64,000 nucleotides of DNA from Acidobacteriota bacterium (GTDB taxonomy: Bacteria > Acidobacteriota > Terriglobia > Terriglobales > SCQP01). How positions within the stretch are numbered: position 1 is the stretch's first letter; the number at the start of each line of letters is the position of its first letter. Both the position numbers and the translations under genes were made by a program. Below, piece after piece: positions 9,222 to 18,471 of this stretch. Where the stretch lies: positions 372,001-436,000 of the forward strand of contig SCQP01000014.1 of assembly GCA_004299485.1 (NCBI GenBank), read 5' to 3'. The notes under the pieces were generated by a model, which made no database searches, was not told the origin of the DNA, and worked only from the letters and a program-made list of their open reading frames with translations.

Positions 9222-9250
9222 ATAGTAGGTCCGCCGGCTACGAGGGTCAA
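9222..9250 (-). promoter_or_regulatory. Sigma-70-type promoter of the GWxTD gene
   Basis: On the minus strand TTGACC (9245-9250) is separated by exactly 17 bases from TACTAT (9222-9227), close to the -35/-10 consensus. The start codon at 9201 follows so closely that the predicted leader is only about 14 bases with no strong ribosome-binding site. Confidence 0.7.
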
Positions 9251-9382
9251 GCAAAATTGGGGAACTTGGGTGCCTGGCCTCCCGTTTCAATCCCTATCAG
9301 GGACAGGTCACAAACGCGCCGGGCTAGGCGTTATCCGGTTAAGCTGGAAAAAAGGCCCTATTAGATTCGCATTGATAAGTTT

Positions 9383-10774
9383 ATGAGCACCGGGAAGAAA
9401 CTCGCCATTTTCATTGTCATTGTTGTGGTGCTGGGCGGCGTCATTGCCGTCTCGCTCAACCAGGCGGGGCGCGGTCGCGTCAGCGTCCAAACCGGACGGG
9501 CGCTGGTGCAGAACATTGCCTCCGTAGTCACGGCCTCAGGCGAAATCACCCCCCAAACCTACGCCGACATCAGCCCCAGCGAAGGTGCCGGCCAAATCAC
9601 CGACCTCTACGTTAAAGAGGGCGACCGGGTCACCAAGGGTGAGCTGCTTGCGAAACTCTGGAACCTTCAGCAGGCGGCAGCGGTGTCGGGCATGAATGCC
9701 TCACTGAAAACCAGCGAGGCCAATCTCGGTGCGCAAGTCGCTGCCTTGGGCACCGCCCGCGCCAATATCGCGCGTGATCAGGCCCAGCTTGCCCAGGCCA
9801 CACAGAACTGGCGCCGCACGGAGGCGCTCTATGAAGACCAGTTGCTGTCCAAATCCGACTACGACTCCCAGGAAGCGGCGTATAAGACCGCACGCGCGCA
9901 AGCGCAAGTGTCCGAAGCTGCGCTCAAGCAGACCGAAGCGCAAGTCAATAGCCTGAAAGCCCAGATCGCGCAGGCACACGCCAACCTCGCCGCCGCCAAA
10001 AGCATCCTCAGCCGCACTGAGTTCCGCAGCCCGCTCAACGGTATCGTGACCTATTTGCCCGTCCACATCGGCGACACCGTCGTCACCGGCATTCAGAACT
10101 CACCCGGCAGCGTCATCATGCGTGTGGCGGACATGTCCACGGTGATTGCGGACGTGCTGGTGGATGAGACCGACATCGCCAATGTCGCCGTGGGCCAGCC
10201 CGCCACCATTGCCATTGACGCTTTTGGCGACAAGCCCTTCCCCGCGCACGTCATCGAGGTCGGCGACACTGCGATTCTGCGCTCGACCGGCGCCGCAGCC
10301 ACCAGCACCACCGGCTCCGATGCCCAGCAGGCGAAAGATTTCGAGGTCAAGGTCCAGCTCGACGATCCTCCCTCCAGCATCCGCCCCGGCCTGAGCTGCA
10401 CTGCCAATATCACCACCGCAACCGCCAGCAATGCGGTAACCATTCCGCTGCAAGCCGTGGTCGAGCGCGATCCCAGCCAGCTCCAGCCGCAGAATCCCAA
10501 CGCACCCCCGCAAACGGTGGCGCTGGTGGCCCAAAAGACCGAGAAACCGATTCAGGGCGTCTTCGTCATTCATCCGGGCGATATGGCCGCGGTTTTCGTA
10601 CCGGCCGCGACCGGCGTCACCGGCGTGGACCGGGTTCAGGTGCTGAAAGGAGTCAAAGCCGGCGATGAAATCGTCACCGGGCCCTACACCGCCTTGCGTA
10701 CCTTGGCCAATCACGCCAGGATAAAGGTGGATAATTCCTTGGCAGCCGCCACGACCGGCGCCGCCGGATCATAG
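9383..10774 (+). CDS. Periplasmic adaptor subunit of MacA/HlyD type
   Basis: A 463-residue membrane-fusion protein: N-terminal membrane anchor (about 5-23), a biotinyl-lipoyl-like half (SEGAGQITDLYVKEGDRV), a long coiled-coil hairpin (about 90-215) rich in Ala, Gln and Lys, the second lipoyl half (FRSPLNGIVTYLPVHIGDTV), a barrel domain and a C-terminal membrane-proximal domain. It should link the ABC transporter encoded by the next three genes to an outer-membrane channel. The gene opens the cluster. Its last 17 or so codons recur as a separate copy about 190 bases downstream. Confidence 0.92.
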   Translation: MSTGKKLAIFIVIVVVLGGVIAVSLNQAGRGRVSVQTGRALVQNIASVVTASGEITPQTYADISPSEGAGQITDLYVKEGDRVTKGELLAKLWNLQQAAAVSGMNASLKTSEANLGAQVAALGTARANIARDQAQLAQATQNWRRTEALYEDQLLSKSDYDSQEAAYKTARAQAQVSEAALKQTEAQVNSLKAQIAQAHANLAAAKSILSRTEFRSPLNGIVTYLPVHIGDTVVTGIQNSPGSVIMRVADMSTVIADVLVDETDIANVAVGQPATIAIDAFGDKPFPAHVIEVGDTAILRSTGAAATSTTGSDAQQAKDFEVKVQLDDPPSSIRPGLSCTANITTATASNAVTIPLQAVVERDPSQLQPQNPNAPPQTVALVAQKTEKPIQGVFVIHPGDMAAVFVPAATGVTGVDRVQVLKGVKAGDEIVTGPYTALRTLANHARIKVDNSLAAATTGAAGS

Positions 10775-10909
10775 TTATATGACCCTGCTCAATCAATTCC
10801 ACGCACGGCACCGGGCTGGGGCATACGCGCCCCTGGCCCAACGCCAGACGATGCCGAGAGCGGGCCACGCGGCTCAGCCGCGCTGGGTCCCCGCAATCAA
10901 TTCAATGTC

Positions 10910-10961
10910 AAAGGTGGATAATTCCCTGGCGGCAGCAACCGGCGGCGCCAGCGGATCGTAG
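10910..10961 (+). repeat. Duplicated 3' end of the adaptor gene
   Basis: Bases 10910-10961 closely repeat bases 10722-10774: both contain AAAGGTGGATAATTCC, both encode [10 protein letters not shown] followed by a Gly/Ala/Ser tail, and both end in TAG. The 135 bases between have no recognisable coding content, although the duplicate is open from an ATG at 10779. It looks like a decayed tandem duplication of the adaptor gene end, now in the leader of the ATPase gene. Confidence 0.8.
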
Positions 10962-10995
10962 TAGTAAGGACGCCGTTCCGGGAGCCGACACTACC

Positions 10996-11766
10996 ATGTC
11001 AACCGCCTCGCTTGTCAGCGAACCCACTTCTACCCCTGCCCAGCCCGCTGCCGACGTGGTCATCCAGACCGAAGATCTCTGGAAGATCTACCAGATGGGC
11101 ACCGAGAAGGTCGCCGCGCTGCGGGGTGTGTCGATCTCGATCAAGCGCAACGAGTACGTGGCCATCATGGGACCGTCCGGCTCGGGCAAGTCCACGCTCA
11201 TGAACCTGATCGGCTGCCTGGACTCGCCCACGCGCGGCCATTACTGGCTCAACCACCAGCTCGTGAGCGAGCTGGACGACGATTCCCTCGCCCACATCCG
11301 CAACCACGAGATCGGCTTCGTTTTCCAGACCTTCAACCTGCTGGCGCGTGCCTCGGCCCTGCATAACGTCGAGCTGCCGCTCATTTATGCCGGCGTCGCC
11401 GCCACCCAGCGCGCCGAGCGCGCCCAGGACGCCCTGAAAAAAGTCGACTTGGGTGACCGGCAGAACCACAAGCCCAATGAAATGTCCGGCGGCCAGCGGC
11501 AGCGCGTGGCAATTGCGCGGGCGCTCATCAACAATCCCAGCATCCTGCTCGCCGACGAGCCCACCGGCAACCTGGACTCAACCACCAGCAAGGAAATCAT
11601 GGGGCTGATGGACACGCTCTGGGCGCAGGGCAACACCATCGTGCTGGTCACCCACGAGCCCGACATCGCCGAATTCGCGCACCGCGTCATCCACATCCGC
11701 GACGGCAAGGTGGACCGGGACGAGCCCACCCGGCTGGGGCGCGAGAAGGCCACTCCTCGAGCCTGA
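10996..11766 (+). CDS. ABC transporter ATPase, MacB/LolD type
   Basis: A 256-residue ATP-binding subunit with Walker [10 protein letters not shown] (59-67), signature MSGGQ (163-167) and Walker B ILLADEP with GNLDS following, then a switch His in VLVTHEP. The D-loop and the sequence around it match the MacB/LolD/FtsE branch, which powers mechanotransmission rather than direct transport. Unlike classical MacB, the ATPase is a separate polypeptide and the two permeases follow as distinct genes. The first permease begins three bases after this stop. Confidence 0.95.
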   Translation: MSTASLVSEPTSTPAQPAADVVIQTEDLWKIYQMGTEKVAALRGVSISIKRNEYVAIMGPSGSGKSTLMNLIGCLDSPTRGHYWLNHQLVSELDDDSLAHIRNHEIGFVFQTFNLLARASALHNVELPLIYAGVAATQRAERAQDALKKVDLGDRQNHKPNEMSGGQRQRVAIARALINNPSILLADEPTGNLDSTTSKEIMGLMDTLWAQGNTIVLVTHEPDIAEFAHRVIHIRDGKVDRDEPTRLGREKATPRA

Positions 11767-11769
11767 ACT

Positions 11770-13005
11770 TTGCCCCTCAGCGAATCCATCGAGCAAGCCT
11801 GGGCGACGCTGTGGGGGCATAAGCTGCGCAGCTTTCTGACGCTGCTTGGCATCATTATCTCCATTTGGACGCTGGTCGCGGTGGTGGCCCTGGTGCAGGG
11901 CGTGAACCGCTACGTGGGCGATAAGATCGCCGGCCTGGGATCGAACGTCCTCAACGTGCAGCAGTACAGTCTGGCGGAAATGACCGACCGCTCGCTGTTC
12001 CGCAAAGCGCAGTTGACCAACCGCCGGCTCAGCATCGCCGACTATGAGTTTTTGCGCACCCACGTCACCCTCGCCGCCCAGGTGGGCGCCAAGGTGGGCC
12101 GCGGCGGCGCAACCCTGGCCAAGGCGGGCAATCACTCCATGAACGCCATCACGGTGAATGGCATGACCGCCAACCAGATCGACTTTGCCACCTGGAAAGT
12201 GCTGGAGGGGCGCTATCTGACGCCCGCCGACGTGCAGCACCACCGCTCCGTCGCCTTCATCGGCGCCGACCTGGCCAAAGATCTCTACCCTGGCGTCGAT
12301 CCCATCGGCCAGACGCTGAACATCGATGGCCACAACTACCGCGTCATCGGCCAGGCGACCGCGCAGGGCAATATCTTCGGCCGCTCGCAGGACAGTTTCG
12401 CCGACACTCCTATCACCGTGTTTCAGGATCTGTACGGCACGCAAGCGTCCCTCAACATCTCGATCAAGGCGCGCTCGGCGGCGCTGCTGCCGGCCACCGA
12501 GGACCAGACCGAAGTCATGATGCGCGCCTTCCGTCACCTGCACTACCAGGATAAAGACAACTTCGGCATCATTGGCGCCGACTCGCTGATGGCGTTGTTC
12601 CACAAGGTCACTGGCGTGATCGCAGGCGTGATGGTGGGCGTGGCGGCAGTGTTTCTAGTGGTCGGCGGCATCGTGATCATGAACATCATGCTGGCCGCGG
12701 TCACCGAGCGCACCTACGAAATCGGCATCCGCAAAGCGATGGGGGCCAAGCGCCAGGACATCCTGAAGCAGTTTCTGGTTGAGTCGGCGGTGCTCTCCGG
12801 CGTCGGCGGCATTATCGGCATCGTCTGCGCTTGGACCTTCTGTGTTCTCCTTACCCATTTCACGCCTCTGCCCTTTGCCCTGCCCTGGTTTGCTGCGGTG
12901 GCGGCGCTGGTGATCGCCACTGCGGTGGGCCTGTTTTTCGGCATCTATCCCGCGGCCAAAGCCTCGAAGCTGGAGCCGATTGCGGCCCTGCGGGCAGAAA
13001 CATGA
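11770..13005 (+). CDS. ABC transporter permease, MacB/FtsX type (first)
   Basis: A 411-residue permease: N-terminal membrane segment (about 18-42, FLTLLGIIISIWTLVAVV), a large periplasmic core domain, and three C-terminal membrane segments (about 282-400) ending with AAKASKLEPIAALRAE, typical of FtsX-like permeases. The start is TTG at 11770, three bases after the ATPase stop; no ATG is nearby. It is about 30% similar by eye to the second permease, suggesting the pair works as a heterodimer with the shared ATPase. The substrate is unknown; the family exports peptides, macrolides or lipoproteins. Confidence 0.92.
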   Translation: MPLSESIEQAWATLWGHKLRSFLTLLGIIISIWTLVAVVALVQGVNRYVGDKIAGLGSNVLNVQQYSLAEMTDRSLFRKAQLTNRRLSIADYEFLRTHVTLAAQVGAKVGRGGATLAKAGNHSMNAITVNGMTANQIDFATWKVLEGRYLTPADVQHHRSVAFIGADLAKDLYPGVDPIGQTLNIDGHNYRVIGQATAQGNIFGRSQDSFADTPITVFQDLYGTQASLNISIKARSAALLPATEDQTEVMMRAFRHLHYQDKDNFGIIGADSLMALFHKVTGVIAGVMVGVAAVFLVVGGIVIMNIMLAAVTERTYEIGIRKAMGAKRQDILKQFLVESAVLSGVGGIIGIVCAWTFCVLLTHFTPLPFALPWFAAVAALVIATAVGLFFGIYPAAKASKLEPIAALRAET

Positions 13006-13013
13006 TCCCGGCT

Positions 13014-13115
13014 ATCAGCAATCAGCTTTCAGCGATCAGCCCGGCGGTCACGCCCCAGCGCTCATCGGCGGCCTCCCGGCACAAGCTGATGGCTGATGGC
13101 TGACGGCTGACAGCT
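13014..13115. repeat. Inverted pair of ATCAGC / GCTGATG heptamer arrays
   Basis: Bases 13014-13041 are four units (ATCAGCA, ATCAGCT, TTCAGCG, ATCAGCC) and bases 13085-13112 are four units of the opposite orientation (GCTGATG twice, GCTGACG, GCTGACA). The 43-base core contains GCGCTCA and CCCGGCA. It separates the two permease genes and ends just before the second start, so it could form a stem that alters translation of the second permease. Confidence 0.85.
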
Positions 13116-13119
13116 TTTT

Positions 13120-14376
<1,257 letters not shown>

Positions 14377-14380
14377 TACG

Positions 14381-14803
14381 ATGTGGCTGTTCCCACAGCC
14401 CGAGGTTGAGCTGACGACGCCCGCTGAAGTGCCCTTGCTCATCAGCGACGTACGTCTGGAGCAAACCCTTTTCCGGCGTCCGCTCCGCCTGCATTACGCC
14501 CTCACCAATACCTCTGGCCGCAGTCTGCGCGCCTGGAATACGTCCTGGTATTTTCAAATCCGCCGCCACGGCCAATTGGAGGGCGCCCCAAGCACCTGCA
14601 CTTCGGTCGTGGTGGCTCCGCACAAATCGGGGCGAGGTTACTTCGCGCCGGGCACAACACGGCAGTGCAGCCAAGAACTGAATTTCAAGCCCAGAATCCA
14701 ACCCATCGTCAAAATCACCGGCAAGGCTGACTATGCCGGCTTTGTCGAGGGCGGCACCGTCGGCCCCGGCGGCCCGCCAGGGAAGCGCCCGACGTCGTGC
14801 TAG
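14381..14803 (+). CDS. Hypothetical protein
   Basis: A 140-residue protein starting four bases after the second permease. It has no clear signal peptide or membrane segment. The middle (RLHYALTNTSGRSLRAWNTSW) looks like a beta-sandwich strand pattern, and it has four cysteines, including the last residue. I do not recognise the family. Its position suggests cotranscription with the efflux genes. The stop codon overlaps a TAGAAT hexamer that may serve as the -10 of the following toxin-antitoxin pair. Confidence 0.55.
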   Translation: MWLFPQPEVELTTPAEVPLLISDVRLEQTLFRRPLRLHYALTNTSGRSLRAWNTSWYFQIRRHGQLEGAPSTCTSVVVAPHKSGRGYFAPGTTRQCSQELNFKPRIQPIVKITGKADYAGFVEGGTVGPGGPPGKRPTSC

Positions 14804-14812
14804 AATGACAGC

Positions 14813-15112
14813 ATGCCAGCAAAGCGGCAAACGCGTCAAAAACTGTCGGTGCGTCTTTCTGAACCGCTGTTCCGGAGGTTCAAGAGCTCGGCCGCGGGTC
14901 GCGGTCTCTCATTGCAGGCGGCTACCGAGGCGGCCCTCGATGCGTGGCTGGCCAAGCCCGCCGCCAGCCTGGATTCGCCCCATGGCACCCTGCGCGGCTT
15001 TCTGGCGGATGTCGATGTATGGGCGGAGCGCCAGCACGATCGCGCCACCGAAAAGGCCCACGAGCGCCGTCTGGCGGATATCGGGTCGCGCACTCGTGGC
15101 GCCGCCCGATGA
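14813..15112 (+). CDS. Putative ribbon-helix-helix antitoxin
   Basis: A 99-residue protein whose N-terminal half (KLSVRLSEPLFRRFKSSA, then a second helix LQAATEAALDAWL) fits a ribbon-helix-helix DNA-binding fold; the C-terminal half is charged and helical, as expected for the toxin-binding arm. The stop overlaps the start of a PIN-domain gene by four bases (ATGA). It should neutralise that toxin and repress the pair. A TAGAAT -10-like hexamer at 14801-14806 lies very close to the ATG, suggesting a short leader. Confidence 0.75.
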   Translation: MPAKRQTRQKLSVRLSEPLFRRFKSSAAGRGLSLQAATEAALDAWLAKPAASLDSPHGTLRGFLADVDVWAERQHDRATEKAHERRLADIGSRTRGAAR

Positions 15113-15519
15113 AGGATTTCGTTCTCGATTCCTGGGCTCTGCTGTGCTGGCTGCATAATGAACCAGCCGCAGGCGCAGTTGAGGAACTCTGGCAAGGCGC
15201 CGGCAGCGGAATTTGCGCGCTGCACATGTGTATCCTGAATCTCGGCGAGGTCTTCTACATCACCGTCCGCCGTCGTGGATGGCCCGCCGCGGAGCACATC
15301 GACGCCTATGTCCGCTCCCGGGTGCATATCCATGCCGTCCCCAACGACCTGGTATTGCGCGCAGCCTCCCTCAAAGCCTCCCATCCGATCTCGTACGCGG
15401 ACGCGTTTGCGGCAGTTACCGCCCTGGAGATGGACGCTCCGTTAGTTACCGGCGATCCGGAGATCCGCGCGATGGCGCGGACCGTGCCGCAGCTCCAACT
15501 TCACTGGCTGGAGAATTAG
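15109..15519 (+). CDS. PIN-domain ribonuclease toxin (VapC-like)
   Basis: A 136-residue PIN domain. Acidic residues expected to hold the catalytic metal are D7 (FVLDSWALL), the Glu in LNLGEV, the Asp in SYADAF and the Asp in VTGDPE. ATG at 15109 is chosen because it overlaps the antitoxin stop in the ATGA arrangement usual for vapBC; an upstream in-frame extension would run through the antitoxin gene. Its 3' end overlaps the convergent GT39-like gene by 74 bases. Targets are unknown; characterised VapC toxins cut tRNA or rRNA. Confidence 0.85.
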   Translation: MKDFVLDSWALLCWLHNEPAAGAVEELWQGAGSGICALHMCILNLGEVFYITVRRRGWPAAEHIDAYVRSRVHIHAVPNDLVLRAASLKASHPISYADAFAAVTALEMDAPLVTGDPEIRAMARTVPQLQLHWLEN

Positions 15520-16942
15520 CCGTGGGCCGGGCCAGCAGCACCCATTGCCCATGCGCGGCGCGACGAAACACCGGATGCAGGTGCAACCGCGCCAGCCACG
15601 CGGCGGGCGGCGCCGGCCGGGCGAAGTTAAAATACTCCTGCGCCCAGCGCGTCCAGAAGGGCGTGTCATCGGCAACGTTCAGTGTCGGCTGATAGGTGCG
15701 GCTGTAGAGGTATAGTTCCGCCGGCGTGCCGCGCAGCCCGGCCAGCGTCTCGCGGCTGAAATTCGAAAGCGGATGCACAGCCAGCGGGCGGATCACATAG
15801 CCCAGCGCCGGGCGCGTGAGCTCATCGGTTGCAGGCCAGGCGGTCCAGATCGCGCCTGCAGGCGGGTGCGCCGCAAGCACGCGCGCGGCGGTCTCGTGCA
15901 GCCTCACGAAGTGCGCGTAGGCAAGGTTGTCTTCATAGGGGAACGGGTAAGGAGGGTTCCAGAACCAGCTTGCGACCAGCACCGCTGCGCAACCGGCCAC
16001 CCACCAGCCCGCCCGTGGCAGCTTCAAGATCAACTCCGCGGCGCCGAGATAGTACAGCGCCAGTGCCGGCAACAAATACCGCGCCAGCACCGCACCCCCG
16101 ACGGCAGCGTGAAAGAGCAGGTAGACGCCGAGCACCAAAATCCACGCCACAGGCCAGGATTGCGCGGCACTTACTGGCGCCGTTTGCTTGCGCGTTCGCC
16201 ACCAGGCGATGGCGGCGACCAGCGTTACGATGCCAGTGCCATCGTAAAACGCCAACTGCCAGATGCGCCGCACCAAAGACAGCGCCACCCGCGGCAGCGA
16301 CACCGCCGTCGTCGATAGGTTATAGGCAAAGTACTGTGGGTTGCCGAACCAGTAGCCGGTGTGAGCGTGGTAGTAGAGATACCAGGCGGCAAGCGCCGCA
16401 ATCGGGAAAAGGTAACGCAGCCCCTTGCGCCGGTCGTACAGCAACAGCACCGCAGGCACAATCACCGCGGTCTCTTTCATCAGGCAAGCCGCCACCAGCA
16501 AGCCGGCTTCGACCCACGGCCGACGCTGCTCGCGCGCCACCAGTGCCCACAAGATCAGCGCCGCCACCGGCAGATCGAGCTGGGCGAGCGAGCCTTGCGC
16601 AAACACCAGCGGTGCAACCGCCACCAGCAATGGCGGCACGAGCGCCGCGCGTGCCCCGAGACGCGCTTCCGCCAGCTTGTAGACGGCGCAGATGAGCGCC
16701 GCCGCCCAGGCAAGCATGGCCGCACGCGTGGCAAGAATATGAAAGCCCGCCAGTGTCCAGACCAGCGCCAGGTAGAGCGACAACAGCGGCGGATGCCCGT
16801 TGGCGAGCGTCGAGCGCGGAATCAGCCAGCCGTGCCGGAAGCAGTCCAGCGCGGCAAAAACGTAGTAGCCCGCCTCATCCCAGTAATAGGGCAGCCGCAG
16901 CAGCGGCGCATGTGCCCCGACCAGCGCCGCCCACACCCCCAC
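15446..16942 (-). CDS. GT39/ArnT-like membrane glycosyltransferase
   Basis: A 498-residue protein with about ten membrane segments. Near the N-terminus YYWDEAGYY (D22-E23) matches the catalytic acidic motif of the first periplasmic loop in GT39/ArnT-like enzymes, followed by NGHPPLLSLYLAL and a second loop with GSLAQLDLP. It should transfer a sugar from a polyprenyl-phosphate donor to a protein or lipid. The start is GTG at 16942; no alternative start is seen upstream before a repeat array. The last 74 bases overlap the convergent PIN toxin gene. The acceptor is unknown. Confidence 0.8.
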   Translation of the reverse strand: MGVWAALVGAHAPLLRLPYYWDEAGYYVFAALDCFRHGWLIPRSTLANGHPPLLSLYLALVWTLAGFHILATRAAMLAWAAALICAVYKLAEARLGARAALVPPLLVAVAPLVFAQGSLAQLDLPVAALILWALVAREQRRPWVEAGLLVAACLMKETAVIVPAVLLLYDRRKGLRYLFPIAALAAWYLYYHAHTGYWFGNPQYFAYNLSTTAVSLPRVALSLVRRIWQLAFYDGTGIVTLVAAIAWWRTRKQTAPVSAAQSWPVAWILVLGVYLLFHAAVGGAVLARYLLPALALYYLGAAELILKLPRAGWWVAGCAAVLVASWFWNPPYPFPYEDNLAYAHFVRLHETAARVLAAHPPAGAIWTAWPATDELTRPALGYVIRPLAVHPLSNFSRETLAGLRGTPAELYLYSRTYQPTLNVADDTPFWTRWAQEYFNFARPAPPAAWLARLHLHPVFRRAAHGQWVLLARPTANSPASEVGAAARSAPSRGSPDRR

Positions 16943-16990
16943 CGGCGCCGCCCACCGCCGCCAAAGGCCGCCCCGCCGCTTGAGCCCGGA

Positions 16991-17014
16991 ACTGACAAAC
17001 TGATCTACTGATAA
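16991..17014. repeat. ACTGA octamer array (3 units)
   Basis: Three 8-base units ACTGACAA, ACTGATCT and ACTGATAA in the junction between the GT39-like gene and the DUF3467 gene. Member of the window-wide CTGA array family. Confidence 0.7.
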
Positions 17015-17028
17015 ACGGATATACCCTT

Positions 17029-17325
17029 CTATTGCACGGCCCCGGGCAGGTTCAGCGGCTGCAGTTGCACCTCGCCAAAGGCTTTCTCGTAGCTGTCGAG
17101 GTGTGTCTTCAGCAGATGCAGCACCGCCTTGGCCTGCTGCGGGCTCAAATAGATGCCCTGGCTGAGATGGACCTCGACTTCATCGGCCGCCTTCTGCTCC
17201 AGCAGGCCGAACTGCAGCAGGAAGTCCCAGGTGGAGGGGCGGATTTGCACCGAGTTGGCGTAGACCTCGCGGTAATCGGCGTTTTGGGTGACGCGCACGC
17301 GCGGCGCATTGGCAGGAACACTCAT
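17029..17325 (-). CDS. DUF3467 family protein
   Basis: A 98-residue protein matching the DUF3467 pattern: YANSVQIRPSTWDFLLQFG near the N-terminus, then LSPQQAKAVLHLLKTHLDSYEKAFG. The family is a small soluble alpha/beta protein of unknown function. It follows the DUF507 pair after four bases, so the three are probably one operon. No catalytic residues can be proposed. Confidence 0.82.
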   Translation of the reverse strand: MSVPANAPRVRVTQNADYREVYANSVQIRPSTWDFLLQFGLLEQKAADEVEVHLSQGIYLSPQQAKAVLHLLKTHLDSYEKAFGEVQLQPLNLPGAVQ

Positions 17326-17329
17326 CGGC

Positions 17330-17632
17330 TTACACTCCCAGGCGCTTCAGTTCTTCCTGATAATACTTGCGATAGAGGATCTCCCATTCGTCGGAGCCCT
17401 CGAGAATCCCTTTTTTCTGCGAGGTAATCTTGGCGCGCACCGCCTCATCCATTTTGGCCTCACCGGCGAACATCTGCTCCAGCAACCGCCGCACCGCGAG
17501 CCGCACGGTGTTGTGGTCCTGATGGAAACTCACCTCCGGCCGCGCCGCGAGCGCCTCCACCACCACGTGGGAGAGCTTGTTCACCTTGTCGCGCGAGATG
17601 CGCGGCTTTTCCTCCTCCCGTTCGACCCTCAT
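17330..17632 (-). CDS. DUF507 family protein (second of pair)
   Basis: A 100-residue, strongly charged helical protein whose C-terminus (EWEILYRKYYQEELKRLG) carries the DUF507 signature. Its start overlaps the stop of the other DUF507 gene by four bases. Two different DUF507 proteins in tandem suggest a heteromeric complex. Function is not established; there are no membrane segments or enzyme motifs. Confidence 0.82.
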   Translation of the reverse strand: MRVEREEEKPRISRDKVNKLSHVVVEALAARPEVSFHQDHNTVRLAVRRLLEQMFAGEAKMDEAVRAKITSQKKGILEGSDEWEILYRKYYQEELKRLGV

Positions 17633-17907
17633 AGCACCACCTTGTGCTTGCGCACCAGCTCGGCCTTGATCTTCTTGAAGGAATCGCCGTAGCTGGCGCC
17701 CAACTGCTGCATTTCTGCAGCGTGGGATTGCAGAATGGCGCGGGCCTCGTCGTTGATGCGGTCTTCGACGGTGAACTCCTCCAGCAGCGCCTTGTGGATA
17801 ACTTCGGCCAGACCGCGTGCGTCCGGCGCCGAGATCAGCTTTTCCGCCTGCAGCCGCTCGGCGAGCGCGTGGGCGAGGTAGGTGGTGTATTCGCGGGCGA
17901 TGCGCAT
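17629..17907 (-). CDS. DUF507 family protein (first of pair)
   Basis: A 92-residue helical protein that begins MRIAREYTTYLAHALAERL and ends DSFKKIKAELVRKHKVVL, both typical of DUF507. It is the first gene of the DUF507-DUF507-DUF3467 run, starting six bases from a heptamer array that separates it from the Nudix gene. Function unknown. Confidence 0.82.
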   Translation of the reverse strand: MRIAREYTTYLAHALAERLQAEKLISAPDARGLAEVIHKALLEEFTVEDRINDEARAILQSHAAEMQQLGASYGDSFKKIKAELVRKHKVVL

Positions 17908-17913
17908 GAGAGA

Positions 17914-17948
17914 ACAGTTTACAGTTTACAGTTCACAGTTTACAGTTT
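17914..17948. repeat. ACAGTTT heptamer array overlapping a stop codon
   Basis: Five 7-base units, ACAGTTT four times and ACAGTTC once. The last codons and stop of the Nudix gene (AAA CTG TAA, minus strand) lie inside the array, so the array has supplied the C-terminal KL and the terminator codon. It then fills the gap to the DUF507 start. Confidence 0.88.
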
Positions 17949-18365
17949 TGCGAGCCGCGGCAGCAGGGGACGGTCGGCTTCCAGGAAATCGTAGGCCTCG
18001 AGCGATGTAGCCGCCTCCCAGCGGATGGCCGCGAAAACGCGGTTCTGCGGTTCCGCGGCCGGGGCCGCGACTGCGTAGAAGGCCAGCTCGACCGCCAACT
18101 CGCCATAGCGGTGCTGCAGGCGGGCTACGAGAGGACCGATTTGCTCCGGACCAATGCGCAGGGCCAGCTCTTCGGCCAGCTCGCGGGCTAAGGCTTCGGG
18201 CTCGGTTTCCCCCGCCTCCACCTTGCCGCCGGAAAACTCCCAGCGCAGCGGATGGCGGCCCGCGGCCGCGCGCTGGCAGATGAGGATTTTGCCATCCCGG
18301 CGCAGAATCGCCGCGACTACCTGAAGCGCCGGTTTTGCGCTACTCTGTTGACCTTGTGCGTCCAC
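17940..18365 (-). CDS. Nudix hydrolase, MutT-like
   Basis: A 141-residue Nudix enzyme. The Nudix box spans residues 47-69: G47, E53, R61-E62-L63 and E65-E66 are all present, while the usual Gly near the end of the box is Ala68. The N-terminal LQVVAAILRRDGKILICQR and RWEFSGGKVE match the MutT/NudG branch, which hydrolyses oxidised or modified (d)NTPs. Start is GTG at 18365. The C-terminal residues are encoded by a repeat array. Substrate specificity cannot be read from the sequence. Confidence 0.9.
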   Translation of the reverse strand: MDAQGQQSSAKPALQVVAAILRRDGKILICQRAAAGRHPLRWEFSGGKVEAGETEPEALARELAEELALRIGPEQIGPLVARLQHRYGELAVELAFYAVAAPAAEPQNRVFAAIRWEAATSLEAYDFLEADRPLLPRLAKL

Positions 18366-18436
18366 GGAAGATCTATCCGATGTGCCAGTTGTCGGCTGCT
18401 ATTGGCCAGCGGTGCAGGGCCACACTGGAGACTTGG

Positions 18437-18464
18437 AACTGACAACTGAGAACTGACAACTGAG
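18437..18464. repeat. AACTGAC/AACTGAG heptamer array before the M28 peptidase
   Basis: Four 7-base units alternating AACTGAC and AACTGAG, with a fifth degenerate unit AACTTTT that ends directly at the ATG of the peptidase at 18472. No ribosome-binding site other than the array is present. A short inverted match, AGTTGTC, lies near 18381. Confidence 0.85.
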
Positions 18465-18471
18465 AACTTTT

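Noticed and set aside
9284-9303. Single GTTTCAATCCC...AGGGA sequence resembling a CRISPR repeat.
   Set aside because: Only one copy exists, with no spacers, no second repeat and no cas genes in the window; it is a short chance match with an internal TCCCT-ATC-AGGGA symmetry.
10779-10961. Open frame of 60 codons between the adaptor and ATPase genes.
   Set aside because: Its end duplicates the adaptor tail and the rest is unlike any protein; better explained as a decayed duplication than a gene.
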